64,000 nucleotides of DNA from Mycobacterium asiaticum. Lineage in GTDB: Bacteria > Actinomycetota > Actinomycetes > Mycobacteriales > Mycobacteriaceae. The stretch's first letter is position 1. Each line of letters starts with the position of its first letter. The stretch is taken from the NCBI RefSeq assembly GCF_001673315.1, contig NZ_LZLQ01000134.1:1-64000 (forward strand), in the 5' to 3' direction. The notes below the pieces were generated by a model that was given only the letters and a program-made list of their open reading frames with translations, was not told the origin of the DNA and made no database searches. The translations under genes were made by a program, and so were the position numbers. Of this stretch, positions 27,435-38,242 are shown piece after piece.

Positions 27435-28277
27435 ATGTCGCCTAAGGTTCCCTTCCTGCGCTGGGACGATCCGTTCCGCGCTCTGGATGCGTTGGCCTCG
27501 CTGTGGTCGTCGACCGGATTGCCGTCGGTCAGCGCGGGTGCTGCCCAGGCGGCGACGGTGCCCTACCGGACGCTGTTCGCCACGTTGCAGCAACTGCTCG
27601 TCGGCAAGGACGTCACGGTGCGCATCGGCGAGCACGACGTGCGACTGACCGTCACCGAGTTGGAGTCCGACCTGGATCCCCAGGGTCTGGCAGTCGGTCA
27701 GCTGGGGGAGGTCCGGGTGGCCGCCCGCGACATCAGTTGGGACGACGATGGTTCCGGGCAACGGTTGCAGAGCGCGGTCGCGGTGCTGCGCAACGTGCAC
27801 ATTCGGCCGGGCGTGCCGCCGCTGGTGGTGGCTGCCCCGGTGCAGTTGACCACCGAGCTGCCCAAAGAGATCTTCGACGGGGTGTTGGAGGAGGCCGCGC
27901 CGCATTTGCGCAGCGAGCTCGGTGAGGACGGGTCCGCGCGGTTGCGCTGGGCGCGTCGACCGGGTTGGGGCGGACTCGAAGTCGATGCCGACGTGACGGG
28001 CTCGACGCTGTGGCTGCGCCCGCGGGCGCTGATCACCCGGCAGCGGCGGTGGAAGTTGCCGGTGCGCACCCCGGCCTATCAGGTGGCGTTGCCGGAGTTG
28101 CCGCACGGTTTGATGATCACCGGCGTGGAGCTGGCCGAGGACTCGTTGCACGTTGCCGGCCTCCTCCCGGAGTGGCGCATGGAGCTGCCGATGCGGGCGC
28201 TGGAAGACCTGATCACCCGGCTCAGTCAGGGAGCGCTCAGCTTCAGCTGGCCGTCGCTGCTGTGGCGCTCGGACTGA
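27435..28277 (+). CDS. Conserved hypothetical (Rv3243c-like)
   Basis: A 280-residue protein with no signal peptide and no motif I recognise. Secondary structure appears beta-rich (VTVRIGEHDVRLTVTELES, LRNVHIRPGVPPLVVAAPVQLTTELP), like lipid-binding tubular folds. It starts 9 bp after lpqB and so belongs to the mtrAB-lpqB operon; conservation of this linkage suggests a link to envelope homeostasis. Confidence 0.8.
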   Translation: MSPKVPFLRWDDPFRALDALASLWSSTGLPSVSAGAAQAATVPYRTLFATLQQLLVGKDVTVRIGEHDVRLTVTELESDLDPQGLAVGQLGEVRVAARDISWDDDGSGQRLQSAVAVLRNVHIRPGVPPLVVAAPVQLTTELPKEIFDGVLEEAAPHLRSELGEDGSARLRWARRPGWGGLEVDADVTGSTLWLRPRALITRQRRWKLPVRTPAYQVALPELPHGLMITGVELAEDSLHVAGLLPEWRMELPMRALEDLITRLSQGALSFSWPSLLWRSD

Positions 28278-28451
28278 TATTCGGCGCGCAGGTAACCGGT
28301 TGGAAAAGCCGTGATCACGACCCGGCGGGGGCGAGGTATCGGTTGGGCATCCAAGAAATCACGGCTCTAGGCAAGGGATTCGGCGCACCTATACCGTTCC
28401 CCATTGTCGATTGATTGCGGGGGCAATGGGGAGAACGAAACGGAGTTTGCG

Positions 28452-28976
28452 TTGCCGATCAAGAATCGATTCTGCGTAGTGGTTGCCGCCGGCGCGGGGT
28501 TGTGCGGGGCCGCTCTGGCCTTCAGTCCGGGCGCGGAGGCGACTCCGTTCCCGACCGGCGGTGCGAACTGCATTGAGCATCAGTCCGGGATCGCGGCGGC
28601 ACCCGTCGTGCTGCCTGGCCCGGTGGCCGGGGCGGTGCCACTGGCACCCGTCGTGCCGCCCGTGCCGGTCGTACCGCCGGTCGTGCCGCCGGTGGTGCCT
28701 CCGGTGGTGCCTCCGCCCGTTCCAGTGGTGCCGGCGGGTGCCGGCGCTGGAGTACCGGCCGACGGTGTGCCGACTGCGCCGCTGAACACCATGGCGGGCA
28801 CCGGCAAGGGTGCGCCCAGCGTTGCCGGGCCGGCGCCCGCGCCGGTGGTGGTGCCGGGTCCGGCCACACCCGCGGCAGCGGAGGTGCCGCCGCCCGCGCC
28901 GATTCCGGCCTTCCTGGCTGGGATGACGGCGGCTCTGCCGTCCTGCGGGGCAGCGACCATGGCTCCGGCGCAATAG
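28452..28976 (+). CDS. Secreted Pro/Val-rich low-complexity protein
   Basis: A 174-residue protein with a Sec signal peptide (KNRF then VVVAAGAGLCGAALAFSPGAEA, cleavage near residue 30), then two-thirds Pro/Val/Ala, including repeated VVPP and VPPV units encoded by CCTCCGGTGGTG-type DNA repeats. Three cysteines lie outside the repeats. TTG 28452 is chosen for GGAG 6 nt before it; an earlier in-frame TTG at 28404 has no such site. I recall no counterpart at this place in M. tuberculosis. Possibly wall-spanning; function unknown. Confidence 0.7.
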   Translation: MPIKNRFCVVVAAGAGLCGAALAFSPGAEATPFPTGGANCIEHQSGIAAAPVVLPGPVAGAVPLAPVVPPVPVVPPVVPPVVPPVVPPPVPVVPAGAGAGVPADGVPTAPLNTMAGTGKGAPSVAGPAPAPVVVPGPATPAAAEVPPPAPIPAFLAGMTAALPSCGAATMAPAQ

Positions 28977-28986
28977 CGCCGGGCCG

Positions 28987-29877
28987 CTACGAGGGGGGTC
29001 GCACGGTTGGTTTGGCCGGATCGGCCTCCTTCTCCGCCGGGTCGGCTACCTTGTCGCTCCGGATCGTCGGGACACCTTCCTCGACAATCACCGGGTCGCC
29101 GATGTGAACCGTGTCGAAATACCACTCGGCGTCGGTTGGGGTCAGGCTGATGCAGCCGTGACTGACGTTGTCGACCCCCATCGAGGAGACCGCCCACGGC
29201 GCCGAATGCACGTACAGGCCGTGGTTGGTGATGCGCACCGCGTAGTCCACCTCCAGCCGGTAGCCGTCCGGGTCGTCGACCGGAATGCCCACGCTGCTCG
29301 AATCCATTGTCACCGAGCGGTCTTTGGCCAGCACGGTGTAGTTGCCGACGGGTGTGGCGAACTCCGGCCTGCCCATGCTTGCCGGCAACACCCCGGTCTC
29401 ACCGAAGTGTGATCGGTGGTGCGGCGCCGGTAGCGCAGGCGATGATTCCGGGTCGGCCCCGTCGATGCTGACGGTGAAAGTGTGGTTGGCGATATTGGCG
29501 ACGCCGACGACTTTGGGACCCGTCTTGAACTCGGTGCGCACGGCGCCCACCGAGAGCGCGATAGTGGTGTGCGCCGGCCAGTACCGGTCCGGAACCCATT
29601 GCACGACGTTGTCGTCTATCCATTCGAACCGGCCCGTCATCGCGGGCACCGACTTGACCGCGATGGCGCGCTCCACCGCCTGTCGATTGACGACGGGATT
29701 GTGGAAAGTCACCACAACGGGATGGGCGACGCCCACCGCCGCGCCGCGCAGGGGCGCAATCGATGCGATGTCGAAGTAGCCCCGCGACGCATTCGTCATC
29801 CGCACGCCGGTCGGCCCGGCGAGCACCGTCGCGGCGATACCGAGCACCACAAGAACAGACCGCATTGCCGCCCGCAT
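28987..29877 (-). CDS. L,D-transpeptidase (YkuD), LdtMt1-like extra paralogue
   Basis: A 296-residue exported enzyme: signal segment about 5-24, a bacterial Ig-like domain about 35-135, a YkuD catalytic domain about 160-268 and an acidic/Pro-rich tail. These enzymes form 3-3 peptidoglycan cross-links. Catalytic residues are present: H224 (YVHSAPW), S239, H240, G241, C242. The motif reads SHGCIS, with serine where nearly all family members have asparagine. Convergent with the secreted Pro/Val protein (10 bp apart). The starts at 29877 and 29865 are both possible. Confidence 0.88.
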   Translation of the reverse strand: MRAAMRSVLVVLGIAATVLAGPTGVRMTNASRGYFDIASIAPLRGAAVGVAHPVVVTFHNPVVNRQAVERAIAVKSVPAMTGRFEWIDDNVVQWVPDRYWPAHTTIALSVGAVRTEFKTGPKVVGVANIANHTFTVSIDGADPESSPALPAPHHRSHFGETGVLPASMGRPEFATPVGNYTVLAKDRSVTMDSSSVGIPVDDPDGYRLEVDYAVRITNHGLYVHSAPWAVSSMGVDNVSHGCISLTPTDAEWYFDTVHIGDPVIVEEGVPTIRSDKVADPAEKEADPAKPTVRPPS

Positions 29878-30057
29878 CGTTCTTCAACACCTTTCGAATA
29901 GCCTGACGCCGTCGATCGTAGGGCCGCGACAACCTGCGAATATGCAAGCGACAGTGAGCGTTTCGGTCAGGGTTCGGTTACAGGTTGGTCACCTTCGACA
30001 TCACCTTCGACGTGACCTTCGACAGGCGGTGTCACCCCCTGGCGGCACACTGGCACC

Positions 30058-30690
30058 GTGCTTGACCTGGTTCTTCCGCTGCAGTGCGGGGGTTGTGGTG
30101 CGCCCGCGACACGATGGTGCGCCTCCTGCCGGAAAGACCTCGCCGTGCGCGCCGACGAGCCACACGTGGTGAGCCCGCGGGTCGACCCGAGGGTGCCGGT
30201 GTTCGCGCTGGGGCGCTACGCCGGCCCTCGTCGCCACGCCCTGCTGGCGCTGAAGGAACGCGGCCGCAGGGACCTCGTCACGCCGCTGGCCACCCCGCTG
30301 GCCGCCGGCATCCACCGGCTACTGACCTGGGGAATGCTCGATACTCCGCTGACGGTGGTGCCGGCGCCGACGCGGCGGTTGTCAGCACGCCGACGCGGCG
30401 GCGATCCCGTCACCCGGCTGGCGCAGGCTGCGGTCGCCCGACACCCGGACATCAGCGTCGCTGCCGTGCTGCGCCTCAAGGCATTCGCGCGTGACTCGGT
30501 CGGCTTGGACATCTCGGCACGGGAACGCAACGTCGCGGGCCGGGTCCTGCTGCGCGGTCCGCGGCCGCTGACCGAGGTCCTGATCATCGACGACATCGTG
30601 ACCACCGGCGCCACCGCGCGCGAATCGGTCCGCGTGCTCGAGGCCGCGGGGGTGCGGGTGGCGGCCGTACTGGCGATCGCAAGCGCATGA
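30058..30690 (+). CDS. ComF-family phosphoribosyltransferase-like protein (Rv3242c-like)
   Basis: A 210-residue protein with an N-terminal zinc knuckle (CGGCGAP...WCASC, about 9-24) and a C-terminal type I PRTase domain containing the PRPP loop LIIDDIVTTGATARES (about 178-193). ComF/GntX proteins assist DNA uptake in competent bacteria, but mycobacteria lack a classical competence system, so the role here is unclear. GTG start; no strong ribosome site. Confidence 0.88.
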   Translation: MLDLVLPLQCGGCGAPATRWCASCRKDLAVRADEPHVVSPRVDPRVPVFALGRYAGPRRHALLALKERGRRDLVTPLATPLAAGIHRLLTWGMLDTPLTVVPAPTRRLSARRRGGDPVTRLAQAAVARHPDISVAAVLRLKAFARDSVGLDISARERNVAGRVLLRGPRPLTEVLIIDDIVTTGATARESVRVLEAAGVRVAAVLAIASA

Positions 30691-30982
30691 AGAAGATCCG
30701 CAATCCTCATGAGTTCGTGAAGAACTCGCAACAGGTGCGCGAATTGGGTGGCACGGCAAGGCGAACACGGGCTAACGTCGACATCAGACTCAACAACTCA
30801 CGGTCGCGAAATTGCCAAGTTGAGCAGCACCCGGAGTGGGGGAGGTGAGTATTCGACTTCTTGCTCCGGCGGGCAGCCTGCAACGGCCATCTCTTCCGGC
30901 CGCTACACCCTCGTCGGCGCGTATCTGAATGCCGGGCACGCAGGGTGCGTGTGACGTGAAGAGAAGAAACGAGTTGTCACGA
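30691..30982 (+). other. Intergenic leader ahead of the hibernation factor
   Basis: 292 bp without a supported gene. It starts right after the comF-like stop and is less GC-rich than its surroundings. Short in-frame starts at 30929 (ATG) and 30956 (GTG) precede the chosen start of the next gene. No convincing promoter or hairpin was found by eye. Confidence 0.5.
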
Positions 30983-31666
30983 ATGTCAAGGCTTACCGTG
31001 GATTCCGAAGAGGTTCTGGACCGCACGTCGGCTACCGACGGCCAGGAAGAACCCTTGGCCAACGCCGAAATCGTCTTCAAGGGCCGCAACGTCGAGATCC
31101 CCGACCACTACCGCATCTACGTTTCGCAAAAGCTCGCCCGCCTGGAGCGGTTTGACCGAACCATCTATCTGTTCGACGTCGAACTCGACCATGAACGCAA
31201 CCGTCGCCAACGCAAATCCTGTCAACGTGTCGAAATCACCGCCCGCGGTCGCGGACCGGTGGTGCGCGGCGAGGCCTGCGCCGACAGCTTCTACGCCGCG
31301 CTGGAATCCGCTGTGGTCAAGCTGGAGAGCCGGCTGCGTCGCAGCAAAGACCGCCGCAAGGTGCACTACGGCGACAAGACGCCGGTGTCGCTGGCCGAAG
31401 CCACCGCCCTGGTGCCCACCGACAACGCGTTCAGCGAGACGCCCGCCGAGCCGCATGATCACTACGCCGACGTGGCGGACCACCAGCCGGGCCGGGTCGT
31501 CCGCGTCAAGGAACACCCCGCCAAGCCCATGGCGGTCGACGACGCGCTCTACGAGATGGAACTCGTCGGACACGACTTCTTCCTGTTCCTGGACAAGGAG
31601 ACCGATCAAGCGTCCGTGGTCTACCGCCGGCACGGCTACGACTACGGCCTGATCCGACTGGCCTGA
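30983..31666 (+). CDS. hpf: Long-form ribosome hibernation promoting factor
   Basis: A 227-residue protein that dimerises or silences 70S ribosomes in stationary phase or zinc limitation (mycobacterial MPY/RafS group, Rv3241c). N-terminal S30AE domain about 30-130 (FKGRNVEIPDHYRIYVSQKL, basic RRSKDRRKVHYG) and C-terminal dimerisation domain about 170-227 (MAVDDALYEMELVGHDFFLFLDKET, VVYRRHGYDYGLIRLA). ATG 30983 gives the family-like start MSRLTVDSEEV, though with no good ribosome site. The last codons and stop lie in the 14-bp tandem repeat at 31646. Confidence 0.9.
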   Translation: MSRLTVDSEEVLDRTSATDGQEEPLANAEIVFKGRNVEIPDHYRIYVSQKLARLERFDRTIYLFDVELDHERNRRQRKSCQRVEITARGRGPVVRGEACADSFYAALESAVVKLESRLRRSKDRRKVHYGDKTPVSLAEATALVPTDNAFSETPAEPHDHYADVADHQPGRVVRVKEHPAKPMAVDDALYEMELVGHDFFLFLDKETDQASVVYRRHGYDYGLIRLA

Positions 31667-31708
31667 TCCGACTGGCCTGATCCGACTGGCCTGATCCGCT
31701 TGGCCTGA
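31646..31708. repeat. 14-bp tandem repeat across the hpf stop codon
   Basis: GGCCTGATCCGACT at 31646-31659, 31660-31673 and 31674-31687, a one-mismatch copy at 31688-31701 and a 7-bp partial copy. The first copy codes for GLIRL; the TGA stop is inside the second. Extra copies therefore lengthen only the 3' UTR. Likely slippage product and strain-variable. Confidence 0.92.
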
Positions 31709-31782
31709 CGATCAGCGGCCTTCACCCGGTCGTCACCTAGGATGGGGGTCGCCCGAGACTCCTACCCGCGAGGGACATAGCT

Positions 31783-34677
<2,895 letters not shown>

Positions 34678-34706
34678 CTACCTCCAGCCCGAGCTCGCTC
34701 CCCGCC

Positions 34707-34764
34707 GAGCGTGACGCTAGCTTCACGCTCGCGCTCGACTGTGAAGCTAACTTCACGCTCGGCG
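34707..34764. repeat. Two palindromic units after secA1
   Basis: Unit one at 34707-34730 has GAGCGTGA...TCACGCTC arms around a GCTAGC centre; unit two at 34736-34764 has GTGAAG/CTTCAC arms. Both resemble the paired units after sahH (22454-22513). Located between secA1 and a convergent gene, as expected for a terminator. Confidence 0.8.
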
Positions 34765-34820
34765 CAGATGGGAGACCGTCGCCGGCTGCCGATGTTGCTT
34801 CCGTTGGCGTCCCACCGAAA

Positions 34821-35288
34821 TCAGCCGATGTGCAGGGCGACCACTAACCATCGATCGGGTAACCGCTCGACCCGGCACGCGATCGCGTGCACCCGGTCCC
34901 CGCGGCGGTAGGTGCCGCACACCTCCGCCGCGCGATCCCCGGCCGGTTGCACCCGCATCCGGCGCAGCACTGCGGCGCCCCTCGTTGAGGCGACCGTCCG
35001 GCTGACCGAGAGCACCGAGTCGACCAGATCCGACGCCAGCACGGAACGGAGCTGGGTGGCCGGACGGCGCCGGTCGATGACTTCCAGCACGCGCCGCAGC
35101 GCACCGTCGGCGAACATGGCTGCCTGGCGCATCCGCGGGGAAAGCGGCGCCGCAGCGGCGTCCGCCGGTCTGCTCGGCTGGCCGCCGCGCGGGGAACGTG
35201 GAGTAGGCACGGACGCTGATCGTCGGGGCACGGTGCGCGTCGGGGGTTCATAGTCGATCACCGGCGTGACGGTCAACGGATTCTCCAC
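34821..35288 (-). CDS. Rv3235-family protein
   Basis: A 155-residue Ala/Arg/Pro-rich protein. The N-terminal 50 residues are disordered-looking (PRRSASVPTPRSPRGG); the conserved part (about 55-155) contains RQAAMFADGALRRVLEVIDRRRPATQLRSVL and a C-terminal RVERLPDRWLVVALHIG. Proteins of this actinobacterial family often sit near secA. Function unknown. GTG start. The genes Rv3236c-Rv3239c that separate it from secA1 in M. tuberculosis are not here. Confidence 0.78.
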   Translation of the reverse strand: MENPLTVTPVIDYEPPTRTVPRRSASVPTPRSPRGGQPSRPADAAAAPLSPRMRQAAMFADGALRRVLEVIDRRRPATQLRSVLASDLVDSVLSVSRTVASTRGAAVLRRMRVQPAGDRAAEVCGTYRRGDRVHAIACRVERLPDRWLVVALHIG

Positions 35289-35438
35289 GGGAAGTCAGGG
35301 GGCGCGGCAGCGTGCTGAAGACTGTCAGACAATGGGGTGCTGCGGTATTCAGTCGTGCGCCTTGGTCCACAGGTACGGTGGGCGAGGGCAGAGCCGTTGA
35401 CGAAATGAGAATGACTTGACGAGGAGGACAGGGCCGCA

Positions 35439-36857
35439 ATGGTGACCCGGTTGTCCACTGCGGATGCGTCCTTCTACCGTCTGGAGAACACGGCCACCCC
35501 GATGTACGTCGGGTCGCTGGCGATCTTGCGGCGGCCGCGGTCTGGGTTGAGCTACGAGGCGCTGCTGGCCACCGTCGAAAAGCGGTTGCCACAAATTCCG
35601 CGATACCGACAGAAGGTGCGCGAGGTCAGCGTCGGCATGGCCCGGCCGGTGTGGATCGACGATCGCGACTTCGACATCACCTATCACGTGCGGCGCTCGG
35701 CGCTGCCGTCGCCCGGTAGTGACGAGCAACTGCATGAGCTGATCGCCCGGCTGGCCGCGCGACCCCTGGACAAGTCGCGGCCGCTGTGGGAGATGTACCT
35801 CGTCGAAGGCCTGGCCAAGAACCGCATTGCCCTCTACACCAAGTCCCATCAGGCGTTGATCAACGGGATGAGTGCGCTGGAGATCAACCACGTGATCGCT
35901 GACCGGACCCGCAAGCCACCGCCCTTCCCCGAAGACATCTGGGTACCGGAACGCGATCCCGGCAACACCCGGCTGGTGTTGGGTGCCATCGGTGACTGGA
36001 TCGTGGGGCCGGGCGCGCAGCTGCAGGCCGTCGGCTCCGCGGTGGCGGGGTTGGCGACCAACTCTGCGCAACTCGTCGAGGCGGGCCGCCGGATCTTCGA
36101 CGTCGCGCGCGCGGTGGCGCGCGGCACCGCGCCGAGCAGTCCGCTCAACGCCCCGGTCTCGCGCAATCGGCGCTTTACCGTCGCGCGGGGCAAGCTCGAC
36201 GACTATCGCGCAGTTCGGGCGCGGTACAACTGCGACGTCAACGACGTGGTGCTTGCGGTGATCACGGGTGCGCTCAGCAACTGGTTGATGTCGCGTGGTG
36301 AAGCCGTGGCTTCCAGCGCGACGGTGCGGGCCATGGCACCGCTGTCTGTGTACGCCGACGATCAGCTCGACTCGACCGGCCCGGGCCAGGCGATCAGCGA
36401 GGTGACGCCGTTCCTGGTCGACCTGCCGGTGGGGGAGGGCAACGCCGTGGTGCGGTTGTCGCAGATCGCCCACGCCACCGAGTCGAATCCCGGTGCCGCC
36501 AGCCTGGTCGACGCCAGGACCATCGTCACGCTTTCGGGATTTGCGCCGCCGACGCTGCACGCGATGGGGATCCGGGTGGCCACCAGCTTTCCCACCCTGT
36601 CCAGGCAACCGTTCAATCTGCTGATCACCAACGCGCCCGGCGCCCAATCACAGATGTACATCGCCGGCACCAAGATGCTGGAAACGTATGCCGTACCGCC
36701 GTTGCTGCACAACCAGGCACTGGCCATCAGCGTCACGTCCTACAACGGGATGCTGTATTTCGGGATCAATGCCGACCGTGACGCGATGAGCGACGTCGAC
36801 GTGTTGCCCGGTTTGCTGAGCCAGTCGTTGGAAGACCTGCTGGAGGCGTCGAGATAG
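35439..36857 (+). CDS. tgs3: WS/DGAT-type acyltransferase, full-length Tgs3-like
   Basis: A 472-residue member of the wax ester synthase/diacylglycerol acyltransferase family, which esterifies acyl-CoA to diacylglycerol or alcohols for storage lipid. In M. tuberculosis the same sequence is split into Rv3234c and Rv3233c; here it is continuous. The catalytic HHxxxDG motif is degenerate: H137-Q-A-L-I-N142-G143, with Gln for the second His and Asn for Asp. Other family blocks (PLDKSRPLWEMYLVEGL, NDVVLAVITGAL, NLLITNAPG) are intact. Activity is therefore doubtful. Operon with ppk2 (2 bp gap). Confidence 0.87.
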   Translation: MVTRLSTADASFYRLENTATPMYVGSLAILRRPRSGLSYEALLATVEKRLPQIPRYRQKVREVSVGMARPVWIDDRDFDITYHVRRSALPSPGSDEQLHELIARLAARPLDKSRPLWEMYLVEGLAKNRIALYTKSHQALINGMSALEINHVIADRTRKPPPFPEDIWVPERDPGNTRLVLGAIGDWIVGPGAQLQAVGSAVAGLATNSAQLVEAGRRIFDVARAVARGTAPSSPLNAPVSRNRRFTVARGKLDDYRAVRARYNCDVNDVVLAVITGALSNWLMSRGEAVASSATVRAMAPLSVYADDQLDSTGPGQAISEVTPFLVDLPVGEGNAVVRLSQIAHATESNPGAASLVDARTIVTLSGFAPPTLHAMGIRVATSFPTLSRQPFNLLITNAPGAQSQMYIAGTKMLETYAVPPLLHNQALAISVTSYNGMLYFGINADRDAMSDVDVLPGLLSQSLEDLLEASR

Positions 36858-36859
36858 TC

Positions 36860-37684
36860 GTGGGTGAGAAAAAGGCCGCAGGCAGCAAGAAGATCTCGAA
36901 CGACCTCTATGAGGCCGAATTGTTCCGGCTGCAAACGGAATTGGTGAAACTGCAGGAGTGGGTCCGCGATACCGGCGCCCGGGTGGTGGTGGTCTTCGAG
37001 GGCCGGGACGCGGCCGGTAAGGGCGGCGCGATCAAACGCATCACCGAATACCTCAGTCCGCGGGTCGCGCACGTGGCCGCGCTGCCGGTCCCGACCGATC
37101 GGGAACGCGGTCAGTGGTACTACCAGCGTTATATCGCGCACCTGCCGGCCAGGGGCGAGATCGTGCTGTTCGACCGGTCGTGGTACAACCGCGCCGGCAT
37201 CGAAAAGGTGATGGGATTCTGCACGCCGCAGGAGTATGTGCTGTTTCTGCGCCAGACGCCGATCTTCGAGCAGATGCTGCTCGACGACGGAATCCTGTTG
37301 CGTAAGTACTGGTTTTCGGTCTCCGAGGCCGAGCAGTTGCGCCGGTTCAAGGCCAGGCTGCACGACCCGGTCCGGCAGTGGAAACTCAGTCCGATGGATC
37401 TGGAATCGGTGTACCGCTGGGAGGATTACTCGCGCGCCAAAGACGAGATGATGGTGCACACCGACACCCCGGCCAGCCCCTGGTACGTGGTGGAATCCGA
37501 CATCAAGAAGCACGCGCGGCTGAACATGATCGCCCACCTGCTCTCGACCATCGACTATGCAGAAGTGCAGAAACCCGAAGTCAAACTGCCCGATCGCCCC
37601 GTGGTGAGCGGTAGTTACCAGCGGCCGCCGCGCGAGTTGTCCAAGTACGTCGAGGACTACGTCGCCACCCTGATCAAGTCATGA
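36860..37684 (+). CDS. ppk2: Polyphosphate kinase 2
   Basis: A 274-residue class I PPK2 that uses polyphosphate to phosphorylate nucleoside diphosphates (GDP/ADP). Walker A FEGRDAAGKGG (about 46-56), Walker B EIVLFDRSWYNRAG (about 99-112) and the lid RRFKARLHDPVRQWKLS are all intact. GTG start 2 bp after tgs3; the stop overlaps the next start (ATGA). Controls GTP/ATP pools during stress. Confidence 0.94.
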   Translation: MGEKKAAGSKKISNDLYEAELFRLQTELVKLQEWVRDTGARVVVVFEGRDAAGKGGAIKRITEYLSPRVAHVAALPVPTDRERGQWYYQRYIAHLPARGEIVLFDRSWYNRAGIEKVMGFCTPQEYVLFLRQTPIFEQMLLDDGILLRKYWFSVSEAEQLRRFKARLHDPVRQWKLSPMDLESVYRWEDYSRAKDEMMVHTDTPASPWYVVESDIKKHARLNMIAHLLSTIDYAEVQKPEVKLPDRPVVSGSYQRPPRELSKYVEDYVATLIKS

Positions 37685-38190
37685 TTCAGGTCTACATTCC
37701 AGCGACCCTGGCGATGCTCCAGCAACTCGTCGCCGACGGTTCGCTGCGCCCGGTCAACGGCACCGCGTTCGCGGTGACGCCCAAACTGCGGGAGTCCTAC
37801 GCCGAGGGCGACGACGAGGAACTCGCCGACGTGGCGTTGCGGGAGGCGGCACTGGCGTCGTTGCGGTTGCTTGCCGGTGACGACGCCCAGACGCTGCCGC
37901 CGCGGCGCGCGGTGCTGGCAGCCGAAGTCGCCGAAGCGGAGGGAATGAGCTACCGCCCTGACCTGGATGACGCCGTGGTCCGGCTGGGAGGTTCGGTTGC
38001 CATGGACCGGGTGGTCGCCGCGTATGTGGACACTGCTGCCGCCGAGCCGGCGGTAACAGCCGCGATCGAGGCGATCGATGCCGCCGATCTGGGCGACGAG
38101 GACGCGGATCTGGTCGTCGGCGACGCCCAGGACCATGACCTGGCCTGGTATGCCGCGCAAGAGCTTCCGTTTCTGCTGGAGCTGCTGTAA
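37681..38190 (+). CDS. Conserved hypothetical (Rv3231c-like)
   Basis: A 169-residue acidic, Ala/Asp-rich protein beginning MIQVYIPATLAMLQQL, with DAQDHDLAWYAAQELPFLLELL at its end. No recognised domain. ATG overlaps the ppk2 stop by 4 bp, so it is made with PPK2. Cytosolic; function unknown. Confidence 0.82.
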   Translation: MIQVYIPATLAMLQQLVADGSLRPVNGTAFAVTPKLRESYAEGDDEELADVALREAALASLRLLAGDDAQTLPPRRAVLAAEVAEAEGMSYRPDLDDAVVRLGGSVAMDRVVAAYVDTAAAEPAVTAAIEAIDAADLGDEDADLVVGDAQDHDLAWYAAQELPFLLELL

Positions 38191-38217
38191 GCGGCGTCAC
38201 GCTAGCCCTGTAACCGT

Positions 38218-38239
38218 AACTTACGGTACCGTAGCCTTA
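38218..38239. promoter_or_regulatory. Palindromic operator before the desaturase reductase
   Basis: Contains the 12-bp palindrome TACGGTACCGTA (38222-38233) with flanks AAC and GCCTTA. It closely matches the operator before desA3 (39404-39427): AACYTACGG...CGTAG..TTA is shared. It overlaps the putative -10 box, as a repressor site would. Confidence 0.6.
38232..38237 (+). promoter_or_regulatory. Putative -10 box, leaderless Rv3230c-like gene
   Basis: TAGCCT is followed by 5 nt (TATTC) and ATG 38243; no ribosome site. Confidence 0.5.
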
Positions 38240-38242
38240 TTC

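Noticed and set aside
25326..28151. A 941-codon minus-strand open frame opposite lpqB and Rv3243c-like genes.
   Set aside because: Composition (Arg, Gln, His, Gly) is that of antisense GC-rich DNA; the plus strand encodes recognisable MtrB, LpqB and Rv3243c proteins in full.
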